Below are positions 12,001 to 25,358 of a stretch of 64,000 nt of DNA, piece by piece. Below the pieces are notes generated by a model. The model searched no databases. It saw nothing but the letters and a program-made list of their open reading frames with translations, and was not told where the DNA came from. The stretch is from assembly GCA_963853835.1 (NCBI GenBank), contig OY970820.1:47032907-47096906 (forward strand), in the 5' to 3' direction. The stretch is from Calendula officinalis. Lineage: Eukaryota; Streptophyta; Magnoliopsida; Asterales; Asteraceae. The stretch's first letter is position 1; every line of letters starts with the position of its first letter. The position numbers and the translations under genes were made by a program.

Positions 12001-12970
12001 AATCATCGATGATTAAACCACATCTTTGATTTTAAGAAACGAATTGTTTTATTAATCATCGATGATTAATGATAAATGATGATTAAACCCAACCTCAAAG
12101 TTTAATCATCGATGATTAAACATATAGTCAAGATTAATCATCGATGATTAAACATCATCTTTGATTTTAAGAAACGAATTGTTTTATTAATCATCGATGA
12201 TTAATGATAAATGATGATTAAACCCAACCTCAAAGTTTAATCATCGATGATTAAACATATTAGTCAAGATTAATCATCGATGATTATTCATATAGTCAAG
12301 ATTAATCATCGATGATTAAACAGCATCTTCGATTTTAAAAAAAAAAAAATTTTGCTAATAATCATCGATGATTAATAGAAATGATGATTAAACCCAACCT
12401 CAAAGTGTAATCACCGATGATTAAACATATAGTCAAAATTAATCATCGATGATTAAACATATAGTCAAAGATTAATCATCGATGATTAAATATATAGTCA
12501 AGATTAATCATCGATGATTAAACAGCATCTTTGATTTTAAGAAACGAATTGTTTAATTTAATCATCGATGGTTAATGAGAAATGATGATTAAACACAACC
12601 TCAAAGTTTAATCATCGATGATTAAACATATAGTCAAGATTAATCATCGATGATTAAACATATAGTCAGGATTAATCATCGATGATTAAACAGCATCATT
12701 GTTTTATTAATCATCCATGATTAATGATAAATGATGATTAAACCCAACCTCAAAGTTAAATCATCGATGATTAAACATATTAGTCAAGATTAATCATCAA
12801 TGATTAAACATATAGTCAAGATTAATTATCGATGATTAAACAACATCTTTGATTTTAAGAACAGAATTATTTTATTAATCATCGATAATTAAAGATTGAT
12901 TTAAACAACAAGTATAATCATTGATGATTAACACCAAAAAAACACATCATCGATGATTAAACAACATAAT
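9030..12970. repeat. Main palindrome array P3 with higher-order structure
   Basis: About 4 kb in which TTAATCATCGATGATTAA recurs every 30-60 bases, by eye well over fifty times. Spacers are few and reused: ACATATAGTCAAGA, ACAGCATCTTTGATTTTAAG followed by AAACGAATTGTTTTA, and TGATAAATGATGATTAAACC followed by CAACCTCAAAG. The three or four palindromes plus spacers form a higher-order unit of about 135 bp, clearest at 11800-12240. The palindromes are better conserved than the spacers, although point changes and short indels occur. There is no ORF. Each unit could extrude as a perfect hairpin. Confidence 0.93.
9981..11800. repeat. 909-bp tandem duplication inside array P3
   Basis: Private variants recur at a constant offset of 909 bases: GATAAAATAA at 9981 and 10890, TATAGTCAAGATTAACC at 10201 and 11110, and CAGCATCATTGATTT at 10502 and 11411. 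The offset drifts to 911 near 10751/11662 because of small indels. A block holding about seven higher-order units was therefore copied as one piece. Confidence 0.85.
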
Positions 12971-13330
12971 TTTAAAAATTCAGATTATATTAATCATTAT
13001 AGATTAAAAAAGCATCACCGAATTTAAAACAAAATTGTTTTATTAGCGGTGAATAAATTATGACGTAAAAAATTGCGTATATTCAAAATAACAGAAACGG
13101 TTTAAAAAAATTGCCTATTTAACAAATATTAATAATAATAATATTAATAATAATAATAATACATATTAATTATTACTTTATTAAATATGAGCCATTTTCA
13201 AGAAACAGGTCATAATTGCAGATTTGTTCAGAGCCGCCTGAAAATCTCTGCAAATAATCTTCACCCAAAAAAAAAGCCATCTTTATTATCACATTTCATC
13301 CCCTAGAAAACCAAACCCACGCCTGAGAGT
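12970..13330. other. AT-rich spacer, no gene
   Basis: Degenerate palindrome remnants fade out near 13020. Then come AATAATAAT-type runs (13130-13165) and the first copy of a segment ending CCAAAC(C/A)CACGC. No ORF. Confidence 0.6.
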
Positions 13331-14215
13331 TGAAAATCGAAATACAAATAAATGAATACTATTAAACGGTACCTGTTGATCACAAAAATTTAAAAACACA
13401 CATTAGTTAAAAAAAACGTATAATCATGGATTATTATACATGCTATTATTTTTAAATTAAAAACATAGGAGTAATACTAATAAAAATTTAAAATAATAAA
13501 AGATATATTTGTTATCTATATGCGTCATTTAACGTCATCAGTTCATAAATGCACGTCTTCAACAAAATCTTCAACGAAAAAAATCTCTGTAAAAAATCTC
13601 TGCAAAAAATCTCTGTAAAAAATCTCTGCAAAAAACTCTGTAAAAAATCTCTGCAAAAAATCTTCAACGAAAAAAGTAATCATCTTTTCTATCACATTAA
13701 TTACCCTACTAAACCAAACACACGCATTATTGTTGAAAAATTGAAATACAAATAAATGAATACATTCATTAGCCTTGGAAATTGTTAAATTAAAAAGCAA
13801 TTGTTTGAAATTAATTGTTTTTGTACTCCATAATGTTTTGCAATTAAAATCTGACCATGTCCTTTAAACGTTTTAATCCGATAATTAAATTTTCATAGCT
13901 AGTAATATTATTAATTATATAAACCAGAAATATTTTATTATTATAATAAGGATTATATGTTTATAGAAATTTCTAATAACTTTATTCTTCTATGATTTAA
14001 ACAGTACCTGTTGATCAAAAAAATTTAAAAAGACACAATAGTTAAACCATCGATAATTATACATGCTACTATTTAAGAAAAATACATGCTACTATTTTTA
14101 AATTAAAAACATTGGAGAAATAAAAATAATAAAAATAAAAATAATTAAAGATATTTTTCTTATGTATATGCGTCATTTAACGTCATCAGTTGATAAATGC
14201 ACGTCTTCTCAGTGA
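13200..14215. repeat. Two- to three-fold duplicated leader-like segment
   Basis: GCGTCATTTAACGTCATCAG occurs at about 13522 and 14170, each followed by TAAATGCACGTCTTC. Upstream of both is a GGTACCTGTTGATCA-type or AGTACCTGTTGATCA-type phrase (13367, 14005) and TTTTTAAATTAAAAACAT. A third related piece with ATCTCTGCAAA(T/A)AATCTTCA and ATTGAAATACAAATAAATG occurs at 13230-13360 and 13640-13760. The final copy leads into the ORF at 14421, so these may be duplicated promoter or leader sequences. Confidence 0.75.
13575..13670. repeat. Short tandem repeat, TCTCTG(T/C)AAAAAA unit
   Basis: Six or so copies of a 13-base unit, AAATCTCTGTAAA or AAATCTCTGCAAA, in direct tandem. Open frames on both strands here only reflect the repeat. 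Confidence 0.85.
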
Positions 14216-14420
14216 CACCTAAAAACCTCTACAAATACTCTTCCCCAAAATACAGATTATCATCCCATCTCTATCATTTCCGATCATTTTCATTTTTAAA
14301 TTATTGTAAGTTTGTTCTATAAAATCAGTCTATTTCATATACTTCGTATTACTTATTTTGTATTTTCGATATTATTATATATTAATTTTGGGGATGTTTG
14401 CATTATAGGTTAATAAAACC

Positions 14421-14711
14421 ATGAACGAAGCTATGTACTCAAGAGTAGTGATTAAAAATCTAGAAGTTGATTTTATTGAAAGAAGAAAATTAGATCATCA
14501 GATTTACAAGTTTTGCAAAAGAATAGACAAAGATTGGATTTGTTCAGTTGATGTTTTTTTATATCACTTTTCAAGATTTGAGAAGTTTGATTTGGAGAAG
14601 GAGATAGAAGCCAAAAGACATAGAAATGTCACAGTTTTGAAAAAAGATTATGAAATGAACAATAAGAGGCATAAGGCATGCAATCTATCAGAAGAATCAT
14701 GCATCAAACAA
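14421..14711 (+). CDS. Hypothetical ORF, possible first exon (unrecognised)
   Basis: Starts at an ATG (MNEAMYSRVVIKNLEVDF) about 20 bases after a TTTGCATTATAG acceptor-like site. It runs through a basic, charged stretch including KEIEAKRHRNVTVLKKDYE. At 14711 the sequence AAACAAG meets GTATATTTC, a plausible splice donor; without splicing the ORF reads on to 14759. I do not recognise the protein. Fragments of the part around GAAGGAGATAGAAGCCAAAA recur at 14875, 15095 and 15310, so it belongs to something that has been locally copied. It lies between palindrome arrays P3 and P4 and may be part of the same transposon district. Confidence 0.4.
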
Positions 14712-14797
14712 GGTATATTTCTTTCGTGGGATAACCAAAAACGCACAAGATTTACTTAAAAACAGGTTGAATTATGATGATGCTTCTTTCGTGGTGT

Positions 14798-14850
14798 CCC
14801 CATTGATGTACTCTCACAGTAATACTTTATGTGAGAGTACATCAATGGGG
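14798..14850. repeat. Perfect 21-bp inverted repeat with 11-base loop
   Basis: The arm at 14798-14818 starts CCCCATTGATGTACTC, and the arm at 14830-14850 is its exact reverse complement. The loop is GTAATACTTTA. The arms are unlike the surrounding palindrome family and richer in GC than their context. Confidence 0.9.
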
Positions 14851-14869
14851 AAATGCAAACCTTTATCTT

Positions 14870-15390
14870 ATTAGAGAAGGAGATAGAAGCCAAAAGACAA
14901 GAAACAATTAATGCAATGAACAATAAGTGTTTGATTTAAAATCTTCAAGTCCATCCCTTTGCTCCATTTTTCCATTTAATTCATCCTCAAATTTCTTAAC
15001 TTGTTCTTTGACTCCTTCGTCATTGTCGTCTCCCAAATGCTTAACATTATGACTTGAACTTCTTTACTACACTTTCCAAGACTTGAAAGGTTGGATTTGG
15101 GGAAGGAGATAGAAGCCATCTAATACACCTATCACCCCCTACCAAAATGTTATCAACCCCATTGACATGTCTATTACAAATCCAAGAATAAGCAATGAAA
15201 CCCGTGCTCCGACCCAACCTCTAACCACGGGTGAAATTCGGGGCCCCGCAACCGCATATGGTACCAAAAGACATGATCTGCTTAATTCCACATCCAAAGA
15301 CTTATTTCGGAGAAGGAGATAGAAGCCAAAAGACAAGAAACAGTTTATGCAATGAACAAACAGAATCATGCATCAAAAACATAATAGTCT
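14870..15390. repeat. Copies of a fragment of the upstream ORF
   Basis: GAAGGAGATAGAAGCC recurs at about 14876, 15102 and 15308, matching the ORF sequence at about 14598. The last copy also repeats CAGAATCATGCATCAAA, a near match to the end of that ORF. The material between (15180-15290) is unusually GC-rich for this district and has no clear origin. No intact gene. Confidence 0.7.
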
Positions 15391-15590
15391 AGTCATTAAA
15401 CTTTTCTATAATTTTGATCTTTTTAATTAAAAGTGTATCAATTATTTTGAATCGGATGAAGTATTAAAATATGGTATGTTATAAAAGTTGATGTATTATT
15501 TATCAAGTTATTAATAATTTATATTTAAAGTTGATTTATTTATAATCTCTTCAACAGAATCTATGCGCAGGGGATTTTAAAAACAGAATT
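15390..15590. other. AT-rich spacer, nothing recognised
   Basis: No ORF, repeat or structural signal beyond low complexity. Confidence 0.5.
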
Positions 15591-16800
15591 GATTATTAAT
15601 CATTGATGATTAAACACAATACCAAGTTTCATCGATGATTAAACACAATACCAAGTTTCATCGATGATTAAACAACATAAAAAAATACAAACTAGTTTAA
15701 TCATCGATGGTTAAACATAAAGTCAAGATAATCATCGATGATTAACCATATAGTGAAGATTAATCATCGATGATTAAACAATATCTTTGATTTTAAGAAA
15801 TGAATTGTTTTATTAATCATCGATGATTAATGATAAATGATGATTAAACCCAACCTCAAAGTTTAATCATCGATGATTAAACATATAGTCAAGATTACTC
15901 ATCGATGATTAAACAACATCTTTGATTTTAAGAAACGAATTGTTTTATTAATCAATGATGATTAATAGAAATAATGATTAAACCCAACCTCAAAGTTTAA
16001 TCATCGATGAATAAACATATAGTCAAGATTAATCATCGATGATTAAACGTATAGTAAAGATTAATCATCGATGATTAAACGTATAGTCAAGATTAATCAT
16101 CGATGATTAAAACAGCATCTTTGATTTTAAGAACAGAATTGTTTTATTAATCATCGATGATTAAGTAGAAAGGATGATTAAACCCAAGCTCAAAGTTTAA
16201 TCATCGATGATTAAACATATAGACAAGAGTAATCATCGATGATTAAACAGCATCTTATAGAGAATTGAGAATCTAAAAAACGGAGACAAGGTTAATCATA
16301 GATGATTAATCATTTTAATCATCGATGATTAAAAGAAAAATGTCATAGATTAATCATTTGTAAATAATGAGCATTTAATAAAAAATTCAGACTAGTTCAA
16401 TCATCGATGATTAAACCCAAGCTCAAAGTTTAATCATCGATGATTAAACATATAGCCAAGAGTAATCATCGATGATTAAACAGCATCTTATAGAGATTAA
16501 AAGAGCGTTTAATAAAAAAATCAGACTAGTTCAATCATCGATGATTAAACTCAACCTCAAAGTTTAATCATCAATGATTAAACATATAGTCAAGACTAAT
16601 CATCGATGATTAAACATCATTTTATAGAGAATTGAGAATCTAAAAACCGGAGACAAGGTTAATCATCGATGATTATATAGCATCTTTGATTTCAAATACA
16701 GAATTTTTTAATTAATCATCGATGATTAAACACAACCCAGAGTTTAATCATCGATGATTAAAAAAAATCTGAAAAGTTTAATCATCAGTGATTTAACAAT
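15590..16800. repeat. Palindrome block P4
   Basis: The palindrome recurs every 30-60 bases, with the same spacers as P3 (ACATATAGTCAAGA; CATCTTTGATTTTAAG; CCCAACCTCAAAG) plus a local spacer ATCTTATAGAGAATTGAGAA that also occurs near 8350 and 20500. It ends about 150 bases after the stop codon of the FAR1-like gene, that is, in its 3' flank. Confidence 0.9.
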
Positions 16801-18479
16801 TTGTTTAACCAAAACATGATTAAAGAACCCATCGATCTTTTAAGTAGCATTATGAAACAATATCATTAATTCGTGTATCAAATTAAGTCGTTTATTAACT
16901 GTTTATTCAATTAAAAAATATAAAAAAGAATGAGAATTTTGTTTTGCTAACTAAATATCAAAGTTGATTCTTATCTTGTGCCGCAACCGCTGCCGCTGCC
17001 GCTTTCTCTAATCTTTTCACTTTTGCTTTCTCAAGTGCAACGGGACATGTCCGTACATTGTGAGGTTCCCTTTGATTACATCCACTACATAACCTGTGCT
17101 CTTCAGGTCCTTTTTTCTTTTGAGCAATTTCAGCAGCACTAGGAATTCTTTTGTATTGACCACAACCTTTGTTATGTAGAATACTAGGAACTTCAACTTC
17201 AATTTCAACATATGTTGGAATAGAAACATCCATAAGTTTGCTCGCACTAGCAGCATCAGTCCTATTTGTCGAAAATGTATATGAAGGATCATTTTCATAA
17301 TCCTTCAGCATGCTTGATGTTATGTTGACAAAAGCTGCCAATTTTTCATTGTCCTCTCTTACAATATCCAAACATGATTCAAAATTGTAATATGCTTCAT
17401 TTACTAATTTGGCCTTGTCATTTGCCAATGTATTATAATCTAGCCTGCTAAAGTTGTAATGTCTTAGTATAGCATCCTTTCTCCATCGATTTAAAATATA
17501 TTGTTCAGGAATTTCTTTAAAACCGCATCTCATCAATATAGCAAAAGCATGTCTGCATAAATAACCAATACGCTTGAAATTTTCACAACTGCACGATATT
17601 TCTTTCTCTACAACTTTAATTTAAACCTGATTAAACAAAAAAAATAATTAAAACATTCTTTAATGATTAAACATGTCTGTGTAAAAAAACATAATTTGAT
17701 GTTTAACTAGTCTACGAATTTTATAAAATGCTAATTAATCATTAATGATTAAACTTTGGGTTATATATAAAATTATAGAGATTGTTAAAAATATAATAAA
17801 ATATTAATGAATAAAATATAAAAAGTAATTAACTTACCCTTACTGAATATATAATTTCATTATTCTTGTTCAGATGGTCCACATTGTAAACGTCCCATCC
17901 ATTTTCAGTACCATCAAGAGCATAGTAACAGAAAAGAGATCCTTTGTATATTTCAGTTTGGACTTTACCAAACATAGTCCTAGTATAAACTTTTGCAGCA
18001 TGTTTTTCTATATCTCGAGGAGTTCTAAAAATATATTGTGCAGTCTTTGTTAAACGGTCAAAGTGTTGTTGTGTATTTCTTTGCTTTTGAATGGCGTTGT
18101 CATAATTCATTATGAAATTTAAAAGCAAATTTCCAGTTTGAGAATATGCGTTAAAGAAATAATTCTGACTTTCAGACCTTGAAGTTGTCTTCATCAATGC
18201 ACACATAGGGATGTCATTGAAATACGCAAGTATCCATGAATTACGTAATTCAAACATATCTTTAAACCATCTCTTTTCTTCAAGCCCAAATTCATTAATA
18301 ATTATTTCTCACTTCATTTCAAAATCAGCAGGTGAAATATTCATGTCCCAAACAAGCTTGTTAAATCTTTTCCTAAAATCTGTGTTCTGTAAGACATCTA
18401 CACTAACCTATGATAAAAAAAAGTGTATAATGCAATTGAATTTTATTTGGCATTAAATGAATTATAAGATACTGGTTAA

Positions 18480-18800
18480 ACATGAATGTATAAACTTTGA
18501 TATTTAATTATCGATAATTAAAATGTTATGTGTAAAATCACAAATGCAGTTTTAATCATGAATAATTAAACTAATGTTTTTTATGTTGTGTGGTGTCATC
18601 AGATGCTTCAATAATCATAAATGACAAAACATGGAATTAATCATTCACGAAATAAACTATTTTGTTTAAAATCACAGATGTTGTTTGATCATAAATGATT
18701 AAACTTGCAATTAATCATTCATGAATAAACTATTTTGATTAAAATCAAAGATGCTGTTTAATCATAAAAAATGATTAAATTTGATATTTAATTATGTATG
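18480..18800. repeat. Palindrome block P5, decayed, within intron 3 of the FAR1-like gene
   Basis: Units such as TTTAATCATGAATAATTAAA and TAATCATAAATGATTAAAC keep the outer arms of the palindrome but have lost the ATCGAT centre. They look like older relatives of the array units. Confidence 0.7.
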
Positions 18801-20049
18801 ATTAATGTGTTCGTACAAAAAATAATACCTTTGCCTGTAATGTTTTCATTATATGCCACATGCATAGTCTGTGTCTTGAATTAGGAAATACAATCTGAAC
18901 AGCTTGTTTTATTGTTGGATCTTGGTCAGTTAAAACAATAACTGGTTCTTTACCATGTGCTTTAAGAAAAGCTCTCAACAACCAGCAATAAGAATCAATG
19001 CTCTCATTACTGAGCAGCCCTGCTCCAACAGTAACTGAATTTGTATGATGATCAATGGCAGTGAATGGAATAAATACCATTTTATACCTATGTAATCATA
19101 ACTAGAAAAAATTAGAATACAAAACAAATAAAAAATATAAATAAAAAAAAGATAAAATATATTTATCAACTTGTTTGTTCTAAAAGTGGCATCAAATGAT
19201 ATGACATCACCAAATTCAGAATAATATGCCTTCTCTCTTTCATCTGCCCAAAACATAGCAGATAAAACTCTTCCTTTAGAAAGATATTCGAAAGAATAAT
19301 TTGGGCAATTCTGTCTTCGATCTTCCAACTTATTAATTGTTATTTGGGCATCTTCGTAGGCTAAAATCCTATTTAAACCTCTCTTAAGATTTTTATAATC
19401 ATTTACTTTTGAACGCATATACCTATAACCACCACTCATACTTGCTCTTAGTTTATGAGCCAATGTTGGACCCATTTTTTATGTCGACATACGAACTACA
19501 TACTTTTTTTCAGTAAATAACATCATCCGTGCTTTTTTAGAATAACATTTATCTTCCATACGTTCTAAAGGATGGTTATGGACATCTACAAATTTCTTAA
19601 CTCTATAAGAGGTATAATCAGGAACAGCTTCAAATATAATCTTTGCTTTGCAACCAGTAACTGTCCTATTAGAATACTTCTTTCTTCTAACAGAACCAGA
19701 AACCAATGTATCACAAGGCTTATCCTTAGATACACCAATACCAGCCTTATTACATAAAATATGCTTTTCTTTTATACGATTATCACGAAACTTGGATTGA
19801 GTACTCAACCGAATCCCAAAACCAGCAATCTCTGCATAATCACTGTATTTTTGTATGCCAAGATCTAGCGTTGGGAAGGTGGAAAGAATGACAGGAATAA
19901 AATATACATCTACATCAGGCCTATAAGAGGACTCTCCAATAAAATTACTTCCATGTGATTCGATTGTAGAATTTGAAACTTCATCTAATAAACATGGAGA
20001 TAAAAAAAGTATAAAAAATAATAAAATTAAATCAGATATGATTAAAAAA

Positions 20050-20790
20050 ACAAAAGATACGATTAAACTGTTTCCGAAGATTAAACAGTTTGTTTAATCA
20101 TAGATGGTTAAACAGTTTGTTTAATCATAGATGATTAAACTCAACCTTAAGTTTAATCATCGATGATTAAACCCAACATCAAGTTTAATTGATAAGATTA
20201 ATCATCGATGATTAAACCTAACATCAAGTTTAAATGATAAGATTAATTATCGATGATTAAACCCAAACTCAAGTTTAATTGATTAGATTAATCATCGATG
20301 ATTAAACACAAACCTCAAGTTTAATTGATAAGATTAATCATCGATGATTAAACACAAACCTCAAGTTTAATTGATAAGATTAATCATCGATGATTAAACA
20401 CAAACCTCAAGTTTAATTGATAAAATTAATCATCGATGATTAAACACAAACCTCAAGTTTAATTGATAAAATTAATCATCGATGAATAAACAACATCTTA
20501 TAGAGAATTAAGATTCTAAAAAACGGAGACAAGGTTAAATCATCGATAATTAAACATCATCTTTGATTTTAAAAACAGAATTGTTTTATTAACCATAGAT
20601 GATGATTAACACAAAAAAATAGTTTAGTCATCGAAAATTAAAAAAAAAATCATCATATGTATGTTTAATCACGAATGACTAAACTAAAACTGTGATTTTA
20701 CTTCACAACAAAGACTAACAAATGCACTCTTTATCATAAAATGATTACACAGAATACTTTAATCATCCATGATTAAACACACCATCTGAT
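20050..20790. repeat. Palindrome block P6 with a 46-bp tandem unit, within intron 1 of the FAR1-like gene
   Basis: From about 20155 to 20480 a 46-bp unit repeats at least six times. It is the palindrome followed by CACAAACCTCAAGTTTAATT and GATAAGA. One spacing is exactly 46 (20341 to 20387). Decayed units continue to about 20790. Confidence 0.88.
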
Positions 20791-20965
20791 GATCTTACGA
20801 AAACATCGTAACCACATACTAGGTTAATCAAAAATAATAGATTAAAAACGTTAATCAAACTGAATGTATACTACCTTGAAGAGCATTCGAATTTTCTGTT
20901 GAATTCTCAAAATTGTGAAACGAACTGAATTCAGAAGCATTCACAAAACTTGATGAAGACGCCAT

Positions 20966-21490
20966 TTCAAAAAAAAAAACCTGCAATAATTAAATAAAAA
21001 AAATTAACAATTAAGCAAAACAAAATTAAGTTAAACTGCGACAATTATCAATTGAGTTGATTTGCGATAACTGATCAACTAAAATAGATTTAACAGCAAA
21101 AAAACCTAAAAAACGAAATCAGATTAGACAATTTGATTCATTGCGGTGATTTGATACATCGCAATGATCGATTGCGTTGATTTGATAAATCGCAATAATA
21201 GATTGCGTTAATTTGATTCGGCTAAAACTATGAAAACGACAACTAAATTAGAAAGAATAGAATAGATTTTGATTAAGTTTACCTGAGCGATTTATGATTC
21301 AGACTAAAAAAAAACTTGATTATGAATCCTTGATTAAGAGAGCGATTTATAATTCAGAGAGCGATTTGTGATAAGAGATCGATTTATGATTCAGAAGAGC
21401 GATAATGAATCTTTGACGCAACTAACAGAGTATCTCCAGCAGTGCAAATTACCATCTTGCCCTTGATCATTTAAAAAGCGCGCGTGAGGG
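20966..21490 (-). promoter_or_regulatory. Upstream region of the FAR1-like gene with two short repeat tracts
   Basis: Between the start codon and the first TA-bounded element there is no ORF. At 21125-21215 a unit like TTGATTTGATAAATCGCAAT repeats about three times, and at 21285-21410 GCGATTTATGATTCAGA-type units repeat about four times. Both tracts would fall in the 5' leader or promoter. Confidence 0.6.
21480..21486 (-). promoter_or_regulatory. CACGCGC motif (FHY3/FAR1 binding-site sequence)
   Basis: The minus strand reads CACGCGC, within CTCACGCGCGC, about 515 bases upstream of the FAR1-like ATG. CACGCGC is the published Arabidopsis FHY3/FAR1 binding core. One 7-base match can occur by chance. 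Confidence 0.3.
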
Positions 21491-21491
21491 A

Positions 21492-21920
<429 letters not shown>

Positions 21921-22002
<82 letters not shown>
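21921..22002. repeat. (TA)n microsatellite, 82 bp
   Basis: TA repeat with a single TG interruption; separates family b from family a. Confidence 0.97.
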
Positions 22003-22004
<2 letters not shown>

Positions 22005-22363
22005 TGGGATCCTGTGAGGACTCAAAAAACGGTAAGGACTCGCGAGGACACCTCAAAAAAAATTCAAAAAAATATATATATAAGTTCCCATGATTATTAC
22101 TACATTTGATCAAAAAAAACTTTTGAAAAAAAATATTATGATCCACTTTTTTTTGTGGATCATAACAATGATCCATATTTTTTTTGTGGATCAAAATTAT
22201 GATCCATATTTTTTATTGGATATTTAGATTATTTTTTTTTTGATCTTATAGGCTGCGATTTTTATATTTGAAAAAGATTTTTTTTTTTTAAATGTTTGTT
22301 TTGGATCATTTTTAGAGTGTTTTTTGGAGTCCTCACCATTTTTTGAGTTCTCACCGGATCCGG

Positions 22364-22367
<4 letters not shown>
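22003..22367. mobile_element. TA-bounded inverted-repeat element, family a, copy 1
   Basis: The left end has GGGATCCTGTGAGGACTC and the right end, reverse complemented, has GGATCCGGTGAGAACTC. Both are followed by AAAAAA(C/T)GGT(A/G)AGGACTC. The interior is AT-rich with repeated GATCCA/TGGATC phrases. Other copies lie at 29762, 30113 and 63234. Non-coding. Confidence 0.87.

Positions 22368-22455
<88 letters not shown>
22368..22455. repeat. (TA)n microsatellite, 88 bp
   Basis: Pure TA run between family a and family h elements. Confidence 0.97.

Positions 22456-25358
<2,903 letters not shown>

Larger units (their letters stand above)
16958..20965 (-). pseudogene. FAR1-related / MULE transposase-like gene, five exons, three nonsense codons
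   Basis: Exons by my reading: 20965-20875 (ATG, MASSSSFVNASEFSSF), 19984-19171, 19087-18829, 18407-17838 and 17626-16958. All four introns have GT-AG ends, and the joined length is 2403 nt, exactly 801 codons including the final stop. Domains in order: FAR1 DNA-binding zinc domain (YAEIAGFGIRLSTQSKFRD ... DVHNHPLE); MULE transposase core with SFDATFRTNK, TDQDPTIKQA and CMWHIMKT; SWIM zinc finger CSCENFKRIGYLCRHAF; and a late knuckle-like CSGCNQREPHNVRTCP. Three in-frame stops break it: TAA at 19481-19479, TGA at 18311-18309 (probably a former Trp) and TAA at 17623-17621. There are no frameshifts. FAR1/FHY3 family proteins derive from Mutator-like transposases; whether this copy is a transposase or a domesticated relative cannot be told from sequence alone. 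Introns 1, 3 and 4 contain palindrome-family repeats. Confidence 0.88.

Noticed and set aside
9030..12970. CRISPR-like array (regular palindromic repeats with spacers)
   Set aside because: Spacers are reused and not unique, the context is a plant transposon district, and no Cas genes or leader exist.
15139..15369. Minus-strand hydrophobic ORF in the GC-richer stretch
   Set aside because: It overlaps repeat fragments of another ORF and has no recognisable domain; likely a chance frame.
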